Origin: Miscanthus floridulus
Lineage: Eukaryota; Streptophyta; Magnoliopsida; Poales; Poaceae
Length of the DNA: 64,000 bases
Assembly (NCBI RefSeq): GCF_019320115.1
Contig: NC_089589.1
Coordinates: 21,476,580 to 21,540,579, forward strand
Direction: 5' to 3'
Shown: piece after piece, positions 1 to 9,393 of the stretch
Position numbering within the stretch: the first letter of the stretch is position 1
Layout of the letters: every line of letters starts with the position of its first letter
Made by a program: the position numbers and the translations under genes
Notes under the pieces: model-generated
What the model saw: the letters and a program-made list of their open reading frames with translations, nothing else
Databases searched by the model: none
Told to the model about the DNA's origin: nothing

Positions 1-1510
1 AACTACACTCTATCTAAGTTCTATAGCACCTTACAAAGATATTAATTAAGCAACTAAGGTGACGGGTTAGCTAGAGCTCACATAACCGATTCTATAAGCA
101 AGGTCACACAAACCTATGCAACTAGCACTTCAAGCACAAGGAAACTCCTACACAACTAGTATACAAAAGCACAAAGCCTAAGCTCACTAGCAATGCTCAA
201 TAACAAGACAACTAATATCAAATTAGAGAGCATAAATTACTTAGCTACATAAACTAAGCAATGTGACTAACAAGGTTACTCAAACCGAATTATTCACGCA
301 AGGAAGCTACTTCTATGCTACACAAGCAATAAGGTAACTAGCAAGCTACACAAGCAAACTAATTACAAGAGCAACTACACAAGCACAATGTATATTCAAG
401 TAAATACAAGCTTGTGTAAAGGGGATGCAAACCAACAGGAAGACGAGGATGACACGGTGATTTTTATTCCGAGGTTCACGTGCTTGCTAACACGCTAGTC
501 CCCGTTGAAACAAGGTTCAAGGTTGCCGCCGGTCCTCTTCCTAGTGGTGACCTGCAAGTCACACTCTCCCACATGGAGTGCTTACCACAAGCTTTAGCAC
601 TTGGCCTGGTCGGATCACTTGTCTCCCTTCGCGTCTCGCTATACTAGAGTTTCTCTTAGCGGCTTCCGCGGGGTGAGCACAACCCCCTCACAATCACTTT
701 TTCGGAGCACCGCACAATCTTCTTTGCGCGCTTCGACGGAGACTACCACCAAGCCGTCTAGGAGGTGGCAACATCCAAGAGTAACAAGCACCACCGGTTT
801 ACAACTCGATCACCTAGTGCCACTCGATGCAATCTCTCAATGCAATCGCACTAGAATCACTCACTCGCAATTGATTCGCACTCTTGCAAGCACTAGTGAG
901 TTAGAGGGCTCCCAAACACTTTCAAGCATGGACACAAAATCCCCCAAGGTGCTCAACCTCAGCCATGGCCGAGACACCCCTCTATTTATAGCCCAAAGGC
1001 CAAATATAGCCGTTAGCTTTTTCTGCGCATCGACCGAACGCACATGCGCAGAGACCAGACGCGTCCAGTCGCATGCGTCCGGTCGTTCCAACGCCGCCAC
1101 GTGTCACAATCGTTTAAAAATAGCCGTTGCTGCCCAAGGCTCTCTTCACGCGCGCATGCCACCAACTGATTGGACGCACAGGTCGCATGACTGGACTCAC
1201 CAAGCCACAGCATCCGGTCTGGTCCAGTAAGCTTCCAGAGACGCCAAAACGCGATCGGACGCGTCGGGTCATACACGACCAAACGCGCCACCGCATCCGC
1301 TCGCCACGCGCGCTCTGTGCCATCCCATGAAAAGTGTTTGGCGCACGTCTGGTCGCCTAGCCAAGCCAGCGTCCGGTCGCATGCAGCCAGCTGCCTTTGC
1401 CTCGGGTCACTTGACCGGACGCGTCCGATCACCACGACCACTCGTTCTTTCACTTCACACGGTGCCTTCTTTCACTTGGTCAACAAAGCAAGCATGCAGC
1501 CACATGCTCC
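1..1510. repeat. Probable LTR-retrotransposon-derived repeat
   Basis: No gene is recognised here. Positions 1-420 are A/C-rich with many short 'caagca/ctagca' words. From about 430 to 1480 the sequence has the look of an LTR: a possible TATA (ctatttatag near 982) and many copies of the CpG-rich word GACGCGTCCGGTC and its variants (about 1050-1430). This word is familiar from large grass LTR elements. I found neither a TG...CA boundary nor a partner LTR, so the element type and orientation remain open. The open frames at 601-1751 show no recognisable protein. Confidence 0.4.
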
Positions 1511-1528
1511 CTCTCTTTGGCTTAGAGT

Positions 1529-1804
1529 TAGGGATGAAAACGGGTCAGATACGGACGGATATCACCGATATTACATTTGTTTTCATATTTTTGTCCGGAT
1601 TCGGATTCGAATACGGATAGTGTCAACTATGTCGGATAGGATACGATTGGATATCGACATCATAAATATGCGATTTGAGTATTCGGATACGGATACGGTA
1701 TCGGATGTTGGATATCTGGACTCGGATACGGACAGATCTCAAGCCCTCTAAACGGATTCGGTTTCAAATACGGTCGGAAAATATCCGTACCGTTTTCATC
1801 CCTA
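1529..1804. mobile_element. hAT-type MITE with 8-bp target duplication
   Basis: A 276-bp non-coding element. It starts TAGGGATGAAAACGG and ends CCGTTTTCATCCCTA, a perfect inverted repeat, and is flanked on both sides by the 8-bp direct repeat CTTAGAGT (1521-1528 and 1805-1812). An 8-bp duplication plus TAGGG ends fits a hAT-superfamily non-autonomous element. The interior is rich in 'cggatac/cggatat' words (TCGGATACGG-like subrepeats). The perfect duplication suggests a fairly recent insertion into the preceding repeat. Confidence 0.85.
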
Positions 1805-2235
1805 CTTAGAGTGCATGCAATGCTTGTCTATTTTTATCCTCCTCAAAGTGCATGCAATGAAATAGAAGCCGTGTGCACACAAGGCTCCCTCTCTCTCTTT
1901 GCAATGCATGTGTGCTCTCCTCCATTCATTGTAGCACACTTTTCTTCTCCATTTTCATCTCTTTTGCAAATATGCCAACACCAAAGTATACACCACCACG
2001 TGAATGTGTGTTAGCATTTTCACAAAACATTTTTCAAAGGATTAGTCACTCATCTCAGAAAAAAAAAACTAGGGGCCAGCACCAGCCTCAGCTTGTCTTT
2101 GGGTCAAACAAACTAGGGGCCTGGCCAAGCAACCTACACTACACACGCCAGTCGCCAGGTACAGTTAACACGGCACGGCTCGCCCGGTCCCACCTGCCAG
2201 CGAAGTACAGCCCCTCCCTTATCTCCAAGGCCATC

Positions 2236-2354
2236 GGCCTGTTCGCTGGTTGGTTTCTGGGCTGGTTTGGGCTGGCTGGTGCTGATTTGTTGTGAGAGAA
2301 AAACACTGTTGGCTGGCTGGTTTGGGCTGGCTGAAACCAACAAACGAACAGGCT
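2236..2354. mobile_element. Short MITE (GGCCTGTTCG ends)
   Basis: A 119-bp element with inverted ends GGCCTGTTCG and CGAACAGGCT. The interior is made of 'tggctggtttgggctggctg' type words and 'gagagaaaaacactgt', a pattern typical of a very common grass MITE. CAT flanks both ends one base outside (2232-2234, 2356-2358), so a 3-bp duplication is possible. It lies about 0.5 kb upstream of the Alba gene leader. Confidence 0.7.
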
Positions 2355-2631
2355 GCATGTTTAGTTGGGTACCGATTTGGCGCCGGCAGATTTCGTGACA
2401 CTGTAGCGCACACTGTAGCGTTTTGTTTTTATTTAGTAATAATTGTCCAATCGTTGACTAATTAGGCTCAAAATGTTCGTCTCGCAAAGTATAACCAAAC
2501 TGTGCAATTAGTTTTTGATTTCATCAACATTTATTACTCCATGCATGTACCGCAAGTTTGATGTGACGGGGAATCTTCTTTTTGCATAGTGCCAAATTAT
2601 GAAATTTGGGTATCTAAACATGGCCCAAAGC
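2353..2631. mobile_element. MITE (ATGTTTAG ends) abutting the previous one
   Basis: Imperfect inverted ends around CATGTTTAG (2356) and CTAAACATGG (2620-2629) enclose the diagnostic interior of a grass MITE: 'cactgtagc', 'attgtccaatcgttgac', 'aattaggctcaaa', 'gcaattagtttttgatttc', 'catgcatg' and 'gacggggaatc'. It directly abuts the 2236-2354 element, so the Alba gene promoter is preceded by two MITEs in tandem. The exact boundary between them is uncertain by a few bases. Confidence 0.7.
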
Positions 2632-2829
2632 CTCACAGCGAGAGCGAAGGCGCCCTTATCCTACCCGCTTCCCGCACCCGGTGTACGAACGATCCCGCGA
2701 TCCAGCGCGCGCACGGGCACGGCGCATCCGCGCAACGGACATCCCCTGTGCGCCGGGTCCAGGCAGGTGCCGGAGGATAACCCCGAACCGTCTCCCCACG
2801 CCAGCACGCTACGCGGCCCGGCCCAGTGT

Positions 2830-2830
<1 letters not shown>

Positions 2831-2864
<34 letters not shown>
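2831..2864. repeat. GAC/GAG microsatellite in leader or promoter
   Basis: A run of gaggac units (CGAGGA repeated) in GC-rich DNA just upstream of or inside the Alba gene 5' leader. Confidence 0.8.
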
Positions 2865-2865
<1 letters not shown>

Positions 2866-2869
2866 CGGG

Positions 2870-3013
2870 CGCACGCAGCAAGCCCTCCTGAAACCGCCCC
2901 ACGTCCCCACCTCTCCCTCTCGCAGCGCCGCAGAGCCAGCCAAGCCAACCAGCCAGCCAGAAGAGGAGCACGGGGGAGCGGCAGCCGCAGCGGCCGAGGG
3001 CGGAGCACGCGAG
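2870..3013 (+). other. Probable 5' UTR exon of the Alba gene
   Basis: A GC-rich stretch ends in a good donor (CACGAG|GTGAGATTTT, GT at 3014-3015). The next convincing acceptor that leads to the Alba start codon is TTTATAG|GC at 4616-4617, two bases before the ATG. This implies a 1.6-kb leader intron (3014-4617), whose first part is GC-rich and whose later part is T-rich, as in plant leader introns. The transcription start is not placed. Open frames in this GC-rich DNA are not supported as genes. Confidence 0.55.
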
Positions 3014-4617
3014 GTGAGATTTTTTCCCCTCCCCTGGTTCCACTCCCCTCTCCTTCCCCCTCCTCTGCCCCGTCTCGGTTCGGCGCGGGTTCGTGGGATT
3101 CGGGGGACGGCCGGCTTTGCGCGGCGGGGCGCCGGTACGCTTGGCGGGTGGAGGCCCCGAGGTCGGGGGAGGCGCGGGGGTTGACCGGGCTGTGGGGCGC
3201 GGGGTGGGGACACGGGTTCGGTCGTCGCCTCGGGGCGCCTTCCTCCCTCCGCTCCCATTCGCGGCGTCGTTGTCACGGGAGCGGTTGGGTCCAGGAGTCC
3301 AGTGTGATGCGGTTCTCTACCCCTTTTCCCAAAGGGATTCGGGGGGTTTTAGGGGCCGCGGCCGGCAGCGGTTCTGGTTCTGCTGTGATTGATGCGTCGT
3401 TCTAGGTGTGCGCGTCGCTGCAGAGGATCGATTTTGGTATCCAAATCGTGTGTTTATCTATTGTGATTTACGTGCCCCATTTTTTGATGGGGTGGGTCAG
3501 TGGGTGGAGGAGGGTAGGATACAATTGGAAGTTTGCCAGGGTCTGGGTTCATTTCACTCTGTTTTACACCGCACTTTTTGATACATGTGTCAAGCTGTGT
3601 ACTTGGTGCTTAAGACTTGGGGAACATGTATCCTTGTATATATATCATTCCTTAATATTTCCTTGGTTCATTGCCCATTGGTGTGGGGTTCTCGATACTT
3701 GTACCTGTCTCAGGCAGCATTATGGTAAGGGCTTTGCAGCTTATCTGATGTGGTGCTCAAACAATTGTTCTACCACGTCTGTTTGGGTAGCATATGTGTT
3801 GCCCTCAGTTTCCACCGTTAGTCTGGAACATTTGGCAGTCAAAATAGACTTTACTGTTTCAGAGTATTATCTTACATTAAAATCAAGGCTTTATCTACCA
3901 AAAAAATGAACACCGATTCGAGCCTTGAGATAGCGTACTGTTAGTATTTAAACAATTAAAATGAACACCGATTATTATCTTACATTAAAATCAAGGCTTT
4001 ATCTCTTGTGAATTATGGATGTGGGTTTTTCGGATTGATGCTGATTCATGGTTTACCCTTTGAATGATTTCACGGTTTCACCAGACCAGTATGGCTTGCT
4101 TCTGTTTATTGTTTGTTTAGATTTGTCTTCACCTGTTTAGGTTAGAGATGTTCTGGTTTAAAGACATCAGAAGAGGCTGTTGTAGTGTCAATATGTACTT
4201 TTAGTATTTAAACAGGATTTACTCTTTTCCTTCATCTGCCGTCCTACTAAATGCAATCAGCTCTTATTGAGTCTGTCGTAGTTTAGATATGCATTATGGG
4301 TTCCAGGAAAAGTCTAAATCTTGTTTGCCTTGTTGCCTGTACTGTAGATACAATTTGCTGCATTTTTATATCTTTCTTCTCTTCACTCTTTGTTCTTCAG
4401 AGACAGAAATGTTACTTTGAGCAGTGTCTGTACTTTTCATCTTTAACTTGTTCTTACGTATGGCTTAGATTTCATGGCCTTTTTGAAGCCCCTGTTGTTT
4501 TTGATATGATGAGTTTTTGCCTGTATTATTTCTGCATGGTTTAGGGTACTCTCTTCTGAAATTTACCTGTTGATGGTCCATTGAATATAGTGTACTGAGA
4601 TTTTTGTCAATTTATAG
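3014..4617 (+). other. Leader intron of the Alba gene
   Basis: Contains no recognisable gene. A 33-bp segment (tattatcttacattaaaatc...) occurs twice (3866-3898 and 3974-4006), a small local duplication. The frames at 3406-3909 and 4296-4544 have no family likeness and are treated as chance. Confidence 0.5.
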
Positions 4618-4619
4618 GC

Positions 4620-7591
4620 ATGGATAGATACCACAGGGTAGAGAAGCCTCGGAATGGCACACCAATCAGCCAGAATGAAATCAGGATCACTACTCAGGGG
4701 AGGATGAGGAACTATATCAGCTATGGGATGTCACTGCTTGAGGTGACATGCTGTGATTCAATCTTGGCTTTGTTGTTACCTGTCATAAAAACAAGCATTC
4801 ATATTGTTTGTCATATGAAGGGCGGGCCTGGTGCAAGCGGTAGAGTCTTACCGCCTGTGACCGGAAGGTCCCGGGTTCGAGTCGCGGTCTCCTCGCATTG
4901 CACAGGCGAGGGTAAGGCTTGCCACTGACACCCTTCCCCAGATCCCGCATAGAGCGGGAGCTCTCTGCACTGGGAACGCCCTTATTGTTTGTCATATTTA
5001 ACTATTGCTGGTAAGTGTTTGCAATCTGAAATTATGTGGAGTGGGGATAGTGTTAGGGGCAACAGTTTGTTTTGGTTTGTGCATGTATGTGCTTTTATTT
5101 GTCAGTAGCCTTTTCTTTTTATGATTGTAATAAACCATTAAATCTCTCATCTGCTTGTCTATATTGTTTATTGTTACAATGTACATTAGTCAAATGATAA
5201 TTTTTTTGGGCTTTAAATGCCTTCATTTAACATTCTCATTTTGTTCACACATCAATGCACGACTTAAACAGAGACACCTATCGAATGGAAAGCCTGCTAT
5301 TTTGTTTGTTGTGGTATAGTACACGGTTTGTTGCATTGCCAATACTTTTGTCTCCCTTCACACGTTCTTTGCTCTTATGTCCTAATGTCCTAGTGCTCAT
5401 TTCATTGCACTATTTCTGATTAGACCTTTTCACCTGAATTATGTGAAGCTCACATTATTTAAGAAATAATAGTGCTGATGCCATGTGCTCGTGTTATTTC
5501 TTCATCTTGTTCATTGTTCTTCGGAAAATTGCGCACCTGCTTCATTTTAACATTCAAAATATATACAATTTGTCAAATGGTAAGTTTACTCCATTAAATC
5601 TTCCATCTAACATCCTCATTTTGTTCAATGTTCACACATCGAATGCACGTCTTAATCAGAGACACCTTTGGATTTTCAGTCTGATATTTTTCTTCTATGA
5701 TAGTTCCTGTCCTGTTTCCATTCTTATACATAAGAATTCTTAGCCCTTCGCCCCTTCCTGGTGACTGTTTAGCGATCCTTGCGTTGTGTTCAGAGTTTGT
5801 TGTTTCAGCTGCTATGAAGCTTATTGGTTTGATACAAAGTACACAAATTCACATATAGTTCAGAGCATTTAGAAATTTCTGCCATTATTATTTGCACTTG
5901 TTGTTTCTTCAGTATATATAGCATCTTCTTCTGACCATTCTTTTAATGGTTATAGGCCAATGATGCCACACTACCTTTGCCACTTCTCTTTGTGCAGTAA
6001 TCTTACCACAGTTGAATTGATACCTGATCCAACTTTTTCTTATTATGAACTTGTTCCCTTCCACTTTTACAGGAAAATGGACATGATGAGATTAGTATCA
6101 AGGCCATGGGACGGGCCATAAATAAGACAGTTATGGTTGTTGAATTGATCAAGGTTGGTAGTAGTAGCCTCTTCTGCCTTAAAATGCTGCTATTGGAATT
6201 TTTATTAGTGTCTCATTTTTTATCTGGCACTTGACTGTTCATCCAGAGAAGGGTTGGAGGTCTTCATCAGAACAATGCTACTGAATCTGTTGATATCACA
6301 GACACATGGGAACCTTTGGAAGAAGGCCTTCTCCCGTAAGGATATTCTTATATTCCTTCAAACAGAAGGAGATTGAAACACTAACACACTTCTTTACACA
6401 GACTAGAGACAACTCGCCATGTGTCGATGATCACTGTGACACTGTCAAAGAAGCCTCTGGATACATCATCTCCAGGGTAAGTCGGAAACCTGTCCTCTGG
6501 CTACAAACACAGAAGAGTTTCAGGCTTGATCACTTTTCCTTCCCTAATTTGTAAATGGCTGTTCATAGTTTTGAAACTTTCTGTCAGCTTGCCTGCTCAT
6601 TATTGGTTATGTTTGATATGATATTGTACTTAGATACCAACCACCTATCCCAGCTGAAGAGGTGAAACCTGCTTTTGACTATGATCATGAAGGTGATATT
6701 CTCAGTTGATCTTCTCTACCAAATGCTGTAGTTAGGATCACCTCATAATCACCATTTTGTTCATGGTTTTTTAGAATCGTATCCCACTGGTCGTGGAAGA
6801 GGACGTGGTGGTGGGAGAAGAGGCAGGGGAAGAGGTATGTTCTCTTATCGTCTATATGAGCAGCAAAGGCAATAGTCATAGTTTTCTGGACAGTATCTTA
6901 TAATTTTATAATGCTGACTTGTTGAGTTATGGTCACGCTACACTCAGTCCTGTACTTGGTACTTACACCTGCTTTTATGCTCAATATCATAATAGCTGTT
7001 TTTAGGCATGCACAACATGTAAAACTAATCAACTGCAGCTGCTGTCCAGGTTTCAGTTTGTGATATCTATAACTTAAGTCAGCACATATACTTTATTTCC
7101 TGAAATCAGTAGTGTTTGAAAAAGGAATGTATTTTTATTAATTCTTGCATTTGAATATGCACAGGTATGAGCAATGGCCCCCCACCACCTGCTTATGGTT
7201 ACAATGACGAGTGGGAGGAGGAAGGAGATTATTACAACAGAGGGCGTGGGAGAGGAAGGTCACGTGGACGAGGAGGGAGAGGCCGTGGTGGCTACTATGG
7301 AGGTGGGAGGCGCGGTGGCTACGGTTATGATTATGGCTATGGCTCGAGAGGCGGCTACTATGAAGAGCAAGATGAATACTATGATGAGCCCGAAGAATAT
7401 GCCCCTCCCCCTGGCCGTGGTAAGCCCCAGACTGATGACATTACATGTTGATGTGGATTTTGCTTTGCATTCCCAACTTATGGTTTGTGGTCTGCTGTTT
7501 TACAGGGCGTGGCAGAGGAAGAAGGGGGATGCCTTGGCGCGGGCGTGGTGGGCGTGGGCCACCGCGCGGCGGCCGAGGAGGCTACTACTAG
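4620..7591 (+). CDS. Alba-domain RGG-box nucleic-acid-binding protein
   Basis: An intact eight-coding-exon gene, 275 codons plus stop. Exons: 4620-4742, 6073-6153, 6247-6335, 6402-6476, 6634-6692, 6775-6834, 7165-7419, 7506-7591. Every junction is GT/AG and the phases close exactly to a TAG. Residues 1 to about 125 form the Alba fold: N-terminal MDRYHRVEKP, then NEIRITTQGR, the helix/strand AMGRAINKTVMVVELIK, the WEPLEEGLLP loop and TRHVSMITVTLSKKPLD. The remainder is a low-complexity tail rich in RGG/GRGRGG, YGYDYGYG and P, typical of RNA binding. Plant Alba proteins of this longer class bind RNA/DNA in nucleus and cytoplasm, and are implicated in mRNA storage, translation and R-loop biology. 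The start is fixed by the conserved N-terminus directly after the acceptor. A SINE lies in intron 2. The gene is convergent with the response regulator. Confidence 0.95.
4817..4982 (+). mobile_element. tRNA-derived SINE (Au-like) with 15-bp TSD
   Basis: A 166-bp element in the first coding intron of the Alba gene, same strand. Near the 5' end it has a Pol III A-box-like stretch (TGGTGCAAGCGG, 4829-4840) and a B box (GGGTTCGAGTCGC around 4873). The rest matches the plant Au-type SINE body (GCATTGCACAGGCGAGGG, CAGATCCCGCATAGAGCGGG). The flanks are a perfect 15-bp direct repeat TATTGTTTGTCATAT (4802-4816 and 4983-4997). The SINE reads into the exon 2 open frame but is removed by splicing at 4743. 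Confidence 0.92.
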
Positions 7592-7985
7592 ACAAGAAAT
7601 GCGACGTGCCAAATGGGTGTGCTGAAGCTAGCAATGGCGTGCTTAGTTATCTGTTAGCGTTTGCTCTGTGCTCTTCTATGAAGCTCCGACCCCGGACCGG
7701 AATTATCCCGTAGGCCTTTCCAGGTGCTACTTTATTTCAGCTGCTGTGCCTGTGCAGCTCGTCTGGGCAAGTTTTGTGGCTCGCTCGTGGTTTTGTAGCT
7801 AGGTTAAGCGAGTGAAAGTTACACTCGGTAGCGCAGTGTTTCCCCATCGGACGACATGCGAGATTGTTTATTCTGCTGTTAATCTACCTACCTTCCTATT
7901 TAGTATGGATGATGGATACTGGATGTATGAGTTTCGTGTTTATTTATTTCCTTGTATAATCTAGCATCTGTCATGCTAGACAGTA
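7592..7985 (+). other. 3' UTR region of the Alba gene
   Basis: Follows the TAG at 7589-7591. T/G-rich transcribed-looking sequence without coding potential, running to the MITE at 7988. No single poly(A) signal is convincing. Confidence 0.5.
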
Positions 7986-7987
7986 TG

Positions 7988-8114
7988 AGGCCTTGTTTGT
8001 TTCTACATCAAACCAAGGGGGTTAGAGATGATTGAGAGGGATTTTGACTTGTAGGGGATTAAATCCTCAATCCCCTCTACCCCCCTTGGTTTGGGGTAGA
8101 AATGAACAAGGCCT
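7988..8114. mobile_element. Short MITE (AGGCCTTGTTTGTTTC ends)
   Basis: A 127-bp palindromic element. Left end AGGCCTTGTTTGTTTCTAC, right end GTAGAAATGAACAAGGCCT, with paired inner words 'aaaccaaggggg' and 'ccccccttggttt'. It lies in the short space between the two convergent host genes. Confidence 0.8.
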
Positions 8115-8570
8115 GTACACTAATGATTTGCGGTCAATATGGGTCAGGCATTTTATATATCATATACAACAAGAAGTGTGGTGCAGCAGATCCGCACGAA
8201 GCGGGGCGCTCGGAAGACTCGAACTGCACGGAAGGGTAGCAGTGCTGGTTGAGGTTGGGGCGGAGTGCAATGGCCTTGGGGAGTGGTGGTGACGGAGATC
8301 TGGGATGGCGGCCCGGCTCTCTCACATCGTTGGTCGTTTAATCGTAACAGTTGATGCACGAAAATGAATAGGTTTACTCGTTTTCACTCTAATATTTTGT
8401 TCCCATCTCAATCTAGAGGAAATAATAATCAGCTACTAGTACCAATCACACTAGTAGGAAGCGCCGAAGTACTCCTTGTCCTTTTACCAGGAGCTGAACA
8501 AAGCTGCACTAATACTCCTTCCCGTTCACTGTTCACTCACTGATATGTAAACAAGAAAATTGAACTGCTA

Positions 8571-8690
8571 AAGCTGCTGGTGTCATCTAAGACTTCAGAT
8601 CAAGGCAAAACTGAAGCTACCTCAGGAAGCTGCTGGTGTCATCTAAGACTTTAGATCACGCAAGCAAAACTGAAGCTACCTCAGGGCTTG
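8571..8690. repeat. Tandem duplication of about 58 bp
   Basis: AAGCTGCTGGTGTCATCTAAG...CTACCTCAGG occurs twice in a row with few differences (first copy from 8571, second from 8628). The MITE at 8683 begins at the end of the second copy. No gene is seen in 8115-8570. Confidence 0.75.
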
Positions 8691-8791
8691 TTCGGTTAAT
8701 CCCTAGTCCAAAGGGATTGAGGGAGATTTTTACATGTAGAGGATAAAAATCCCCTTAATACCATCAGATTGGAGATTAACCAAACAAACCT
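8683..8791. mobile_element. Short MITE (AGGGCTTGTTCGGTTAATC ends)
   Basis: About 109 bp with inverted ends AGGGCTTGTTCGGTTAATC and GATTAACCAAACAAACCT, and inner 'aaagggattgaggga'/'aaaatccccttaat'. Related to the element at 7988. Non-coding. Confidence 0.75.
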
Positions 8792-9393
8792 TTAGAGATA
8801 CACTGAACAATATGGAAGCCGCTCCTGCTTGGCAAACTACAAGCTACTTGTCCGCAGCCCTACTACTGCTGAACTGAAAACCATACACACAAAAAAAGAA
8901 GATGTGTATATTAGAGGAGCAATTACATTTGGATAGCTAAAACATACATGGAAGCTGATTAAAAAACAGATGAAATACAACAGTTCAAATAGTTCATGAA
9001 AATCATACCACTGGATAGCTAAAACATACATGGAAAAGCTGGCATAACTTTGTCTATGATCACAACTTTAAAAAGGACCCCTAAGAGGGGCTAGGTTGTT
9101 TTATGTAAAAATAAAAATCATCACTAAAATTCAAGCCGAAGAGGAACACATAGGTCAGGGGTTGGCAGGGGTGGCACATCCACACCTCCTGCCAAACTTA
9201 ACACCACAGGTTAAAAGCTACAGCTGATACAAAAGAGAACCAACATGACTACACTAGTGAAACACGGGGATTCCATCAAAGATTGCCTGCTCCTAGCTAG
9301 CCTAGTACAAACATTGCAAATTTGCGCATACAACATGCGAGAACCATGAATTGGTCAGCAGCTAGGCGAAGCAAAAATATCTCTCTTCAAGAG
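8792..9393. other. Downstream region of the response regulator
   Basis: A/T-rich sequence containing the 3' UTR of the minus-strand regulator. I see no gene in it. A word 'tggatagctaaaacatacatggaa' occurs twice (near 8931 and 9012). Confidence 0.4.

Noticed and set aside
601..1751. Overlapping open frames on both strands
   Set aside because: They lie in LTR-like repeat and MITE sequence, have no family motifs, and several cross the MITE boundary.
2599..3405. 268-residue frame and overlapping frames in GC-rich DNA
   Set aside because: High GC alone gives long frames; Arg/Ser/Pro-rich composition, a microsatellite inside, and a leader exon/intron is the better reading.
4821..4890. Possible tRNA gene
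   Set aside because: B-box-like sequence is present, but the stretch does not complete a cloverleaf and is flanked by SINE body and target duplications.
4620..4928. 102-residue uninterrupted frame from the Alba start
   Set aside because: The last 61 codons are intron and SINE; the exon ends at the donor at 4743 and continues at 6073.
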